This document shows positions 1 through 5,613 of a stretch of 5,613 nt of DNA, one piece after another. The notes under the pieces were generated by a model, which did no database searches, was not told the origin of the DNA, and saw nothing but the letters and a program-made list of their open reading frames with translations. The stretch's first letter is position 1. Each line of letters begins with the position of its first letter. Made by a program: the position numbers and the translations under genes. Source of the stretch: JAJPJX01 sp964568355 (lineage in GTDB: Bacteria > Acidobacteriota > Terriglobia > Bryobacterales > Bryobacteraceae); the NCBI GenBank assembly GCA_964568355.1, contig CAZMRK010000572.1, positions 1-5,613 on the forward strand, written 5' to 3'.

Positions 1-425
1 ACCAGTGCGTGCGAATCCACCATGGTGCCGTCATCCACATAGGCGCCGGCATTGATGTACATGGGCGGCATGCAGGTGACGCCCTTGCCGATGTAGCACC
101 CGTCGCGGATGCTGGAGCCGCCCGGCACGATGCGCACGCCGCTCTGTGCCGTAAATTGCTTGACGGGATAGGTGGATTTGTCGAAGAAAGGTTGGCGCAC
201 CGGATCCACGGACATGTCGAGGACGCCGCCCAGGCGGAAGCCCAGCAGGATGCCCTTCTTGACCCAACCGTTGACCCGCCAGCCGCTGGAAGCAGTAGAA
301 TCGGGTTCGGCGGCGCGAATGCTGCCCGCGTTCAGCGCCGCTTTGAAGGCGTAGAAAAGTTGAAAGTGCTCTTCTGTATAGCTTGCGGGCTTCTGGTCGA
401 ACAGCTTCTCGATTTCAGCTTGCAA
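1..425 (-). CDS. dapD: DapD, tetrahydrodipicolinate N-succinyltransferase (partial, 3' end off the left edge)
   Basis: Transfers succinyl from succinyl-CoA to 2,3,4,5-tetrahydrodipicolinate, the first committed step of the succinylase DAP branch; a cytoplasmic enzyme, homotrimeric in the family. The first 141 codons are present. Residues 1-70 match the alpha-helical N-terminal domain of DapD (NGWVKKGILLGFRLG at 52-66, like QWLKKAVLLSFR in E. coli). The left-handed beta-helix begins near residue 97 (GVRIVPGG, then GCYIGKGV, then AYVDDGTMVDSHA at 128-140, against AYVDEGTMVDTWA in E. coli). The start is inferred as TTG at 425-423: it follows GGAAGG by 6 nt, places the N-terminus in register with E. 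coli DapD, and no ATG, GTG or TTG lies closely upstream in this frame. The next in-frame ATG is at codon 71, inside the conserved domain. The gene overlaps the end of dapA by 11 nt, suggesting coupled translation. Family identity is secure; the non-ATG start is a prediction. Confidence 0.93.
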   Translation of the reverse strand, partial: MQAEIEKLFDQKPASYTEEHFQLFYAFKAALNAGSIRAAEPDSTASSGWRVNGWVKKGILLGFRLGGVLDMSVDPVRQPFFDKSTYPVKQFTAQSGVRIVPGGSSIRDGCYIGKGVTCMPPMYINAGAYVDDGTMVDSHAL

Positions 426-1317
426 CGGGCACCTTCCGGCCTTCCAGCAGACCCAGGGATTCGAGAACTTTTTCGATGCGGGCGCGATTTTCGGCTTTGG
501 GCGGAACCATGGGCAGGCGGTAGACGGGATCGAGCAGTCCCATCATGCCCATGGCCGCTTTGACCGGAATGGGATTGGATTCGACGAAATTGATCTCCAT
601 GAGAGGCAGATATTGTCGCTGGATGGCGCGAGCCCGGGCGAAATCGCCCGCCAGCGCGGCCTGGGCCAGTTGCGTCATCTCCGCCGGGATTTCATTGGAG
701 ACTACAGAGATGATGCCGCGCCCGCCCAGGGCGATCAGAGGGATGGTGATGGAATCATCCCCGGAGAGCACCAGAAATTCGGGCGGCGCCTGGTGAACCA
801 CCTGCGCCATCTGGCTGATGTTTCCGGAGGCCTCTTTGACGCCCACGATGTTGTCAATGGCGGCGAGACGGGCCAGAGTGGCCGGCTCCACGTTCACACC
901 GGTTCGTCCCTGGACGCTATACACCACAATCGGCAGGCGCGTCGCCGCGGCAATCGCTTTATAGTGCTGGTAGAGACCTTCCTGGGTGGGCTTGTTGTAA
1001 TACGGCGTCACGGAGAGGATACCGTCCACTCCCAGGGTTTCCAGCTCACGGGCCAGTTCGATCACTTCGTGGGTGTTGTATCCGCCCGCCCCGCCGAGGA
1101 CCGGGACTTTCCCCTTGGCCTCTTCGAGCGTGATCTCGATCACCCGCAAGTGCTCGGCGCGAGTCAGCGTGGGGCTTTCGCCGGTGGTGCCGCAAGGCAC
1201 CAGGAAATTGATGCCGGCTTCGATTTGCCGCCGGACCAGCCGGCGCAGCGTCTGCTCGTCTAAAGAAAGGTCCTGCCGGAACGGCGTTACCAGGGCCGTT
1301 CCGCATCCGGTAAACAT
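415..1317 (-). CDS. dapA: DapA, 4-hydroxy-tetrahydrodipicolinate synthase
   Basis: Condenses pyruvate with aspartate semialdehyde, the branch point towards DAP and lysine; a cytoplasmic TIM-barrel enzyme, usually a tetramer. The 300 aa are close to the family norm (292 in E. coli) and align almost without gaps to E. coli numbering. Visible are the GTTGES loop with T44 and T45, YYNKP with Y107, catalytic Y133, R138 in GRTG, the Schiff-base lysine K161 in GVKEASGN, SGDDS at 185-189, and NPIPVK at 248-253. The start is ATG 1317 with a strong AGGAGGT 5 nt upstream, and the protein begins MFTG as in E. coli. The motif around Y133 reads YSVQGRTG, where YNVPxRTG is usual. At the E. coli lysine site S48, H56, E84 and Y106 are kept, but positions 53 and 80 are Arg and Tyr. 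It lies 22 nt after dapB and its end overlaps dapD. Confidence 0.97.
   Translation of the reverse strand: MFTGCGTALVTPFRQDLSLDEQTLRRLVRRQIEAGINFLVPCGTTGESPTLTRAEHLRVIEITLEEAKGKVPVLGGAGGYNTHEVIELARELETLGVDGILSVTPYYNKPTQEGLYQHYKAIAAATRLPIVVYSVQGRTGVNVEPATLARLAAIDNIVGVKEASGNISQMAQVVHQAPPEFLVLSGDDSITIPLIALGGRGIISVVSNEIPAEMTQLAQAALAGDFARARAIQRQYLPLMEINFVESNPIPVKAAMGMMGLLDPVYRLPMVPPKAENRARIEKVLESLGLLEGRKVPVAS
432..437 (-). promoter_or_regulatory. Shine-Dalgarno site for dapD, supports a TTG start
   Basis: GGAAGG lies inside the 3' end of dapA, 6 nt before the TTG at 425-423. It is the only purine-rich ribosome-binding motif correctly spaced to a possible dapD start, so it is the main nucleotide evidence for the unusual start codon. 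The same bases encode dapA residues near the C-terminus (GRK), so chance occurrence is possible. Confidence 0.6.
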
Positions 1318-1322
1318 GTACC

Positions 1323-1329
1323 ACCTCCT
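1323..1329 (-). promoter_or_regulatory. Strong Shine-Dalgarno site for dapA
   Basis: AGGAGGT, a near-perfect anti-16S match, lies 5 nt before the dapA ATG in the 22-nt dapB-dapA gap. It is the strongest ribosome-binding site in the operon and the only one outside an upstream coding region, so dapA may be translated independently of its neighbour. The gap is too short for a clear promoter or terminator. Confidence 0.85.
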
Positions 1330-1339
1330 GACCGCTTGC

Positions 1340-2053
1340 TTACGCGCGCGGTTCTGAAAAGAGTATTTCGCCGAACTCGTGAAACCCTTTTTTGCCCACC
1401 AGCCAGGCCGCGGCTTTCAGAGCGCCGCGGGCAAACCCCTCCCGGCTGCGCGCCACATGCCGCAGGGTGATGGTATCGGCTGCCGAATCAAAGCCGATCT
1501 CGTGTGTCCCCGGGTGCGCGCCCGCGCGATTGGAGCTGATATCGATGGGGCGCCCATACCCTGCCTTTTTCATTTCGTCCACCAACTTCAGTAGTGTACC
1601 CGAGGGAGCATCCTTTTTCGTTGCGTGATGAATTTCGTAGGCCCAGGCGCCATAGGCCGGCTCGTTGGCCAGCAGGCGCGCGGCCTCCGCCACCAGGCGG
1701 AAAAACGCATTCACGCCGATGGAGTAGTTGGGGCTCCACACCAGCCCGATGCCGTTCTGCTCGACCAGTTGCCGGACGCGCTCCAGATGCTCCAGCCAGC
1801 CGGTGGTTCCGATCACCAGGTTGACGCCCAGCGCCGCGATACGCTCCACATTGGCCAGGACCGCCCCGGGGATCGAAAAATCGATAGCGATGTCCACGCC
1901 GCGAAAGGCATCGGCCGTGATCCCCTCGCCATCGCGATTGTTGAACTCGTCGAGCTTCAGTACGGTCTCGAAATCGTACTCCGGGGCAAGCTGATCGATG
2001 AGCTTGCCCATCTTGCCGTAGCCTACGATAGCCAGTTTGCGTCGCTCAGGCAT
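1340..2053 (-). CDS. dapB: DapB, 4-hydroxy-tetrahydrodipicolinate reductase (short form)
   Basis: Reduces the DapA product to tetrahydrodipicolinate with NAD(P)H, in the cytoplasm. The N-terminal Rossmann fold has the nucleotide loop GYGKMG (11-16), DFS (58-60) and GTTG (82-85). SPNYSIGVN (107-115) links to the substrate domain, where EIHHATKKDAPSGT (140-153) holds the signature catalytic histidine pair H142/H143 and K146, equivalent to H159, H160 and K163 of E. coli. The C-terminus has the NRAGAHPGTHEIGF segment (175-188). At 237 aa it is about 36 residues shorter than E. coli DapB, and the glycine loop has Lys where Arg is common. The acidic residues after strand 2 (D35, E36) may favour NADH, but this is inference. 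The start is ATG 2053, with GGAAG 5 nt upstream inside lysC, overlapping the lysC stop by 8 nt; the protein begins directly before the first Rossmann strand, as expected. Confidence 0.95.
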   Translation of the reverse strand: MPERRKLAIVGYGKMGKLIDQLAPEYDFETVLKLDEFNNRDGEGITADAFRGVDIAIDFSIPGAVLANVERIAALGVNLVIGTTGWLEHLERVRQLVEQNGIGLVWSPNYSIGVNAFFRLVAEAARLLANEPAYGAWAYEIHHATKKDAPSGTLLKLVDEMKKAGYGRPIDISSNRAGAHPGTHEIGFDSAADTITLRHVARSREGFARGALKAAAWLVGKKGFHEFGEILFSEPRA

Positions 2054-3437
2054 GTGCGCTTCCGTTTCTTTCGAATACTTCCGGATCGAGCTCGGCGAAG
2101 AACTCGCGGGCCAGAGCCTCGACGCATGGATAGAGGTCGGACTCGGCGACCACGAAGCTCAGGTTCAGCAGCGAAGCCCCTTGCGAGATCATGCGGATAT
2201 TGATTCCCTGCGTGGCCCCGAAGACCCGGCTCGCCACTCCGGGAGTGTAGCGGATATTGTCGCCCACCAGGCAGACGATCGCCTGGTCCATCTCCATGCT
2301 GACCTCGGAAAACTGGCGCAGATCCTGGCAGATCTTCTCCAGGTGGCTGGTGTTGTCGATGGTGAGCGAAACGCTCACTTCCGAGGTGGAGACCATGTCG
2401 ACCGGCGTTTCGTAGCGGTCGAAGATCTCGAAAATGCGGCGCAGAAAACCATGCGCCATCAGCATCCGCGTGGAATGCACGTTCACCAGGGCGATCTTGC
2501 GCTTGCAGGCGATGGACTTCACGACGTTGCGGCAGGGCACGGCCTCTTTGACGATGCGGGTGCCGCTGACCGAAGGCCGGCGGGAGTTGAGGATCAGCAC
2601 CGGGATGTTCTTCTCCACGGCCGGCAGAACCGTGGCCGGGTGCAGCACCTTGGCTCCGAAGTAAGCCAGCTCGGCGGCTTCGGCAAAGGAGATCGTCTTG
2701 ACCCGGTGACCGCCTGGAAGGATGGTGGGGTCGGTGGTCAACATGCCGTCGACATCGGTCCAGATCTCGATCTCTTCGGCATTGATGCCGGCGCCTACGA
2801 TGGAGGCGGTGAAATCGGATCCGCCGCGGCCCAGGGTTGTGGTGACGCCATCCAGCGTGGAGCCGATGAAACCGCCCATGACCACCACTTGCGATTCCGA
2901 CAGAGGCGGGATCGTGGCGGCCAGGCGCCCGTAGGTCTCCGGGAAAAGCGGCGCCGCCTGGGTGTGGCGCTTGTCGGTCAGAATGACCTGGCGCGAATCC
3001 ACGTGTACGGCTGCCATGCCGAAGTGGCGGAAGGCCAGGGAGACAATGTAGCTGGAGAGACGTTCGCCGTAGCTGGAGATGGCGTCGACCGAGCGCGGAG
3101 TCAGTTCCCCCAGCACCGCCAGGCCCTTGACCAGCTCGGTGAGCTCCTGGAAATGATCGTCCAGTATGCGGTCCAGTTCGGCCCGCTCGGAGAGAGGCAC
3201 GACCAGGCGCGCTTCCCGCGAGTGGAAGTCGCGCAGGTCGTGAAGCTGTCGCAGGTACTCTTCGCGCTTGCCTTCAATGGCGGTGCCGGCGATGGCCAGC
3301 AGCTTGTTGGTGGTCTTGCCCATGGCCGAGACGACGACCACGGGCCGGCGTTCCAGCCTCCCTTTGACAATGCCGGCGACCCGTTCAATCGCGGCGGCGG
3401 ACTCCACCGAGCTGCCGCCGAATTTCATCACGATCAT
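2046..3437 (-). CDS. lysC: LysC, monofunctional aspartate kinase (AKIII-like, two ACT domains)
   Basis: Phosphorylates L-aspartate to aspartyl-4-phosphate, the entry step of the pathway. The 463 aa compare with 449 in E. coli AKIII. The kinase domain (about 1-295) has KFGGSSV (5-11), SYGERLSS (122-129), GRGGSD (203-208), WTDVDG (226-231) and DPT. Tandem ACT domains follow (about 310-463); MLMAHGFL (325-332) and VDMVSTSEVS (346-355) match the lysine-binding segment of AKIII, so lysine feedback inhibition is likely. There is no homoserine dehydrogenase fusion. The start chosen is ATG 3437, whose A is the last base of the asd TGA stop (TGATG), typical of termination-reinitiation; GGAAGGA lies 11 nt upstream. 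A second ATG three codons in (3428) would give the equally plausible MKFGGSS. The frame stays open far upstream through asd, but that extension is a shadow with no kinase homology. The end overlaps dapB by 8 nt. Confidence 0.96.
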   Translation of the reverse strand: MIVMKFGGSSVESAAAIERVAGIVKGRLERRPVVVVSAMGKTTNKLLAIAGTAIEGKREEYLRQLHDLRDFHSREARLVVPLSERAELDRILDDHFQELTELVKGLAVLGELTPRSVDAISSYGERLSSYIVSLAFRHFGMAAVHVDSRQVILTDKRHTQAAPLFPETYGRLAATIPPLSESQVVVMGGFIGSTLDGVTTTLGRGGSDFTASIVGAGINAEEIEIWTDVDGMLTTDPTILPGGHRVKTISFAEAAELAYFGAKVLHPATVLPAVEKNIPVLILNSRRPSVSGTRIVKEAVPCRNVVKSIACKRKIALVNVHSTRMLMAHGFLRRIFEIFDRYETPVDMVSTSEVSVSLTIDNTSHLEKICQDLRQFSEVSMEMDQAIVCLVGDNIRYTPGVASRVFGATQGINIRMISQGASLLNLSFVVAESDLYPCVEALAREFFAELDPEVFERNGSAHA

Positions 3438-4486
3438 CAGTCCAGGAGTCCTTCCGAGTGCATCAATTCGGCATTGAGCACAGCGGCTCCGGCGGCACCC
3501 CGCACGGTGTTGTGGCCCAGGGCGATGTACTTCCAATCGAGCACGGGGCAGGGACGCAGGCGGCCCAGGAAAGCGGCCATGCCGCGCTCCCGCTCGACAT
3601 CCTTGCGCGGCTGGGGACGGTTGGCCTCTTCCATATAGATGACCGGGCGGGGCGGCGCGCTCGGCAGGTTCTTCTCCTGGGGCACGCTGCGATAGCTGTC
3701 GAAAGCGTGGCGCAGGTCGGCGGCAGTGGGCTTGGCGGACAACTCGACGGAGATGGTGACGGTGTGGCCATCCACTACCGGAACGCGATTGCAGTGGGCG
3801 CTCACCTTGGCGGCCAGCGGCTCGATGTGATCGCCGCGGAACGTCCCCAGAATTTTCTGGGTCTCCTGCTGCATCTTCTCCTCTTCCCCGCCGATGAAAG
3901 GGATCACGTTGGCCATGATGTCCATGGAGGGCACCCCTGGATAGCCCGCGCCCGAGATGGCCTGGAGCGTGGTGGCGATGATCTTGGTAATGCCGAACTG
4001 CTTGAGCGGCGCCAGTCCCATGGTGAGCACCACGGTGGAGCAATTAGGATTGGTGACGATCTGCCCCTTCCAATTGCGCAGGCGCTGCTGGCCGGGAATC
4101 AGCTTGAGGTGATCCGGATTGATCTCCGGCACCAGCAGCGGCACATCGGCATCCATGCGATGGTTCTTGGAGTTGGAGACCACGATGTGACCGGCCTGGG
4201 CGAAGGCCTGCTCGATTTCGGTGGCCACCGAAGCATCCATGGCCGAGAAGAGCAGGCGGGGAGCGTTACCGGGCTTGCACTCTTCCACCACGATATCGGC
4301 GACTGTCTCCGGAGTGACGCCGCCCAGATGCCAGTGCATGGCATCGCGATACTTCTTGCCGGCGGAGCGATCGCTCGCGCCCAGCCACTTCAGATCGAAC
4401 CAGGAGTGGCCCTGTAAGAACTTGACGAAATGCTGGCCCACCATGCCGGTGGCCCCCAAGATGCCGACTTCGATTTTCCGTTCCAT
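3437..4486 (-). CDS. asd: Asd, aspartate-semialdehyde dehydrogenase (archaeal/fungal-like type)
   Basis: Reductively dephosphorylates aspartyl-4-phosphate to aspartate semialdehyde with NADPH, shared by the lysine/DAP, threonine and methionine routes; cytoplasmic. The 349 aa show the NADP loop GATGMVGQ (11-18), SNSKNHRM (104-111), the catalytic cysteine C149 in NPNCST, QAISGAGYPG (175-184), EEEKM (201-205), HCNRVPVVDGHT with probable catalytic H241, and the closing GHNTVRGAAGAAVLNAEL (324-341). The SNSKNHRM, QAISGAGYPG and EEEKM patterns resemble the archaeal and yeast (Hom2-like) enzymes more than E. coli Asd (367 aa). The ATG at 4486 sits 1 nt after the stop of the M20 gene (TGA-T-ATG). No clear Shine-Dalgarno is visible, so translation probably depends on coupling. 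The stop shares one base with the lysC start. The asd-lysC adjacency agrees with their consecutive reactions. Confidence 0.96.
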   Translation of the reverse strand: MERKIEVGILGATGMVGQHFVKFLQGHSWFDLKWLGASDRSAGKKYRDAMHWHLGGVTPETVADIVVEECKPGNAPRLLFSAMDASVATEIEQAFAQAGHIVVSNSKNHRMDADVPLLVPEINPDHLKLIPGQQRLRNWKGQIVTNPNCSTVVLTMGLAPLKQFGITKIIATTLQAISGAGYPGVPSMDIMANVIPFIGGEEEKMQQETQKILGTFRGDHIEPLAAKVSAHCNRVPVVDGHTVTISVELSAKPTAADLRHAFDSYRSVPQEKNLPSAPPRPVIYMEEANRPQPRKDVERERGMAAFLGRLRPCPVLDWKYIALGHNTVRGAAGAAVLNAELMHSEGLLD

Positions 4487-4487
4487 A

Positions 4488-5495
4488 TCAAACCAATAAC
4501 TGCGTGATCATGCGCTGGTAGAGCTCGACCGCTTCGAGCAATTGCCGCTTCGGGACGCGCTCCTCCAGGGTATGGGCGACATGAATGGTGCCCGGGCCGA
4601 TCAGGAAAGGGCGGCCCCAGGTGGTCCCGAAGGCGGGAATGTCGGTGGTGTAGGCCACCACGGTGGTCTTGAATCCTTCGAGAGAACCCAGGCGCAGAGC
4701 GGGAATTTCCAGAACCTCTTTGGCTTCAACCAATCCGGCAGCGGCTCCCTGGATGGCCTCCTTGGTGCTTTGGGAGTCGCCTACCAGGCGGATCATGATC
4801 TCGGCGTGGGCCTCATCGGGGACCACGTTGGGCGCGCGGCCGCCGCCGATAGTGCCGATGTTGAGCGTGCTCGGCCCGAGGACCTCGTCGACGGGCAACT
4901 GGATGCGGCGCACCTTGGCAAGCGCGTCCAGCAGTTTCTCGATGGCCGATTCGCCGAGTTGGGGATAGGCCGAGTGAGCCATCCGGCCGGAGGCGGCCAG
5001 TTCATAGCGGAGCGCTCCTTTCGAACCCAGGGCCAGAAGGTTTTCGGTGGGTTCTCCGTTGATCAGGAAGCGGCTGCCGCGGGGACTTTGCGAGGCGCGG
5101 TAGGCTCCCGCGCTATTGCGCTCCTCGCCCACGACGAACAGCACTCCGAAATTCCGGACGCCCGAGGCCAGCAATGACGCGGCGGCGGTGATCATGGAGG
5201 CGATGATGCCTTTGGTGTCGCAGGCGGCCCGCCCCCAGATGTGCTCGTCATCCTCGCGGGACGGGAAGAAGGGTGGCACGGTGTCCATGTGGGTGGAGAG
5301 CGTGGCCACCACGCGATCGCCCCAGGAGGCGAACACGTTGAAGCGGTGCGGCTCCACGTCCATCTTTTCGACACGGCCTCCGTAACGCTCCGCCAGCTTG
5401 GAGAGGTAATCGAACAGGTAGAGACCCACCCGCTCTTCGTTATTGGTGATGGACTCGATATCCACCAGGGCTCGCGTCAGCTCGAATACATGCAT
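4488..5495 (-). CDS. M20-family metallodeacylase, probable succinyl-diaminopimelate desuccinylase (DapE-like)
   Basis: A di-zinc amidohydrolase of the DapE/ArgE/LysK group. Its complete M20 metal site is visible: H69 and D71 in STHMDTVP, bridging D93 in GRAACDTKG, catalytic base E124 and metal ligand E125 in VGEERNSAG, E148 in NGEPT, and H308 in IHVAHTLEE. The lid/dimerisation domain lies roughly at residues 155-265, with RMAHSAYP (171-178) and GGGRAPNVVPDEA (217-229). At 335 aa it is shorter than E. coli DapE (375), with a compressed loop after HMDTVP. As the first gene of an operon holding dapD, the likely job is removing succinate from N-succinyl-LL-DAP; this is inferred from context. Acetylornithine deacetylase or another acyl-amino-acid deacylase remains possible, so no symbol is given. 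LysK-type function is unlikely because no LysW-pathway genes are present. The start is ATG 5495, directly before the conserved ELTRALVDIES; no good Shine-Dalgarno precedes it. Confidence 0.9.
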   Translation of the reverse strand: MHVFELTRALVDIESITNNEERVGLYLFDYLSKLAERYGGRVEKMDVEPHRFNVFASWGDRVVATLSTHMDTVPPFFPSREDDEHIWGRAACDTKGIIASMITAAASLLASGVRNFGVLFVVGEERNSAGAYRASQSPRGSRFLINGEPTENLLALGSKGALRYELAASGRMAHSAYPQLGESAIEKLLDALAKVRRIQLPVDEVLGPSTLNIGTIGGGRAPNVVPDEAHAEIMIRLVGDSQSTKEAIQGAAAGLVEAKEVLEIPALRLGSLEGFKTTVVAYTTDIPAFGTTWGRPFLIGPGTIHVAHTLEERVPKRQLLEAVELYQRMITQLLV

Positions 5496-5613
5496 AAAAA
5501 GTTGTCTGCGGGGAAGCGAAGCGGAAGGGAAGTACGCGGATAGTCCGGCGTTTTCACCTCCGATAGCGCTCCACCCGCCTGAGAAACGGGTGACAGTGGG
5601 CAGGTATTAGCCT
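5496..5613 (-). other. Upstream leader/intergenic region of the operon (to the right edge)
   Basis: These 118 nt precede the first complete gene and contain no recognisable coding sequence. On the minus strand, reading from the right edge, there is a GC-rich hairpin (arms 5592-5587 and 5577-5572), a GGAGG near 5561-5557, and a pyrimidine-rich tract at about 5529-5507 built from CTTCC-like units. A 19-codon open frame runs in from the right edge and stops with TGA at 5556-5554; it could be the tail of an upstream gene but is too short to judge. I see no convincing -35/-10 pair, no lysine-riboswitch core and no lysine-rich leader peptide. If transcription starts outside the window, this may simply be an intergenic spacer within a longer operon. 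Confidence 0.5.
5572..5592. repeat. Short inverted repeat (6-bp GC-rich stem, 9-nt loop)
   Basis: CACCCG at 5572-5577 pairs perfectly with CGGGTG at 5587-5592. No T-tract follows on either strand, so it is not a classical intrinsic terminator. It could be an mRNA leader hairpin, the remains of an upstream terminator, or chance. Confidence 0.4.

Noticed and set aside
9..563. A 184-codon plus-strand open frame at the left edge
   Set aside because: It lies opposite dapD and the end of dapA, both of which translate to conserved proteins on the minus strand.
613..1263. A 216-codon open frame on the plus strand opposite dapA
   Set aside because: Shadow frame with no recognisable domain; dapA aligns end to end with known enzymes.
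2037..3638. A 533-codon open frame on the plus strand opposite lysC
   Set aside because: Its composition (rich in Gly, Asp, His, Arg, Val, Gln) is that of an antisense shadow of a GC-rich gene. No domain is recognisable, and the opposite strand encodes a complete, clearly conserved aspartokinase.
3438..4043. A long N-terminal extension of LysC (665 aa frame) suggesting a fusion protein
   Set aside because: The extension lies entirely inside asd in another frame, has shadow composition (Arg, Gly, His, Pro) and no known domain. The true start overlaps the asd stop.
3458..4417. A 319-codon open frame on the plus strand opposite asd
   Set aside because: Same antisense-shadow composition, with no recognisable motif; asd on the other strand is fully conserved.
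5477..5557. A possible 26-codon leader peptide beginning GTG at 5557 and overlapping the M20 start
   Set aside because: The GTG is fused to the GGAG with no spacer, there is no run of lysine codons, and no attenuator hairpin with a T-tract follows.
5550..5595. T-box or lysine riboswitch in the leader
   Set aside because: Only a loose GGGTGG-A-GCGC resemblance to the T-box core, no specifier stem or terminator visible, and the region lacks the length and core motifs of a lysine riboswitch.
5554..5613. A 19-codon open frame entering from the right edge and ending in TGA
   Set aside because: Too short to identify and easily open by chance at this GC content. It is mentioned under the leader region but not called as a gene.

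Overview
The window looks like part of one long bacterial operon for the aspartate-to-diaminopimelate (DAP)/lysine pathway, read entirely from the minus strand (right to left). In transcription order it holds an M20-family zinc deacylase (5495-4488), asd (4486-3437), lysC (3437-2046), dapB (2053-1340), dapA (1317-415) and the 5' part of dapD (425 to the left edge, cut off). Junctions are very tight: 1-nt gap, 1-nt overlap, 8-nt overlap, 22-nt gap with a strong Shine-Dalgarno, and 11-nt overlap. No terminator lies between genes, so a single polycistronic mRNA with translational coupling is the natural reading.

The encoded steps join up. LysC phosphorylates aspartate and Asd reduces the product to aspartate semialdehyde. 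DapA condenses that with pyruvate, DapB reduces the product to tetrahydrodipicolinate, and DapD succinylates it. The M20 enzyme is best explained as the N-acyl-DAP (succinyl-DAP) deacylase, DapE, although sequence alone does not fix its substrate. The aminotransferase (DapC), epimerase (DapF) and decarboxylase (LysA) are not in the window. They may lie beyond the left edge or elsewhere. The output would feed lysine for protein and DAP for peptidoglycan.

Organism: a GC-rich bacterium that uses the succinylase DAP route. Asd is of the archaeal/fungal-like branch, DapB is a short form (237 aa), and LysC is a monofunctional AKIII-like enzyme with tandem ACT domains. This mix fits Acidobacteriota or a related soil lineage, but that placement is a low-confidence inference from memory of such operons, not from a search.

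The only non-coding stretch is the 118 nt at the right end (5496-5613), upstream of the first complete gene. It carries a 6-bp GC-rich hairpin and a pyrimidine-rich tract, but no lysine riboswitch, leader peptide or promoter that I can recognise. I see no mobile element, CRISPR array, tRNA, rRNA or new defence-like system. This is essentially a core biosynthetic operon; the points of interest are start-site choices, enzyme subtypes and regulatory residues.
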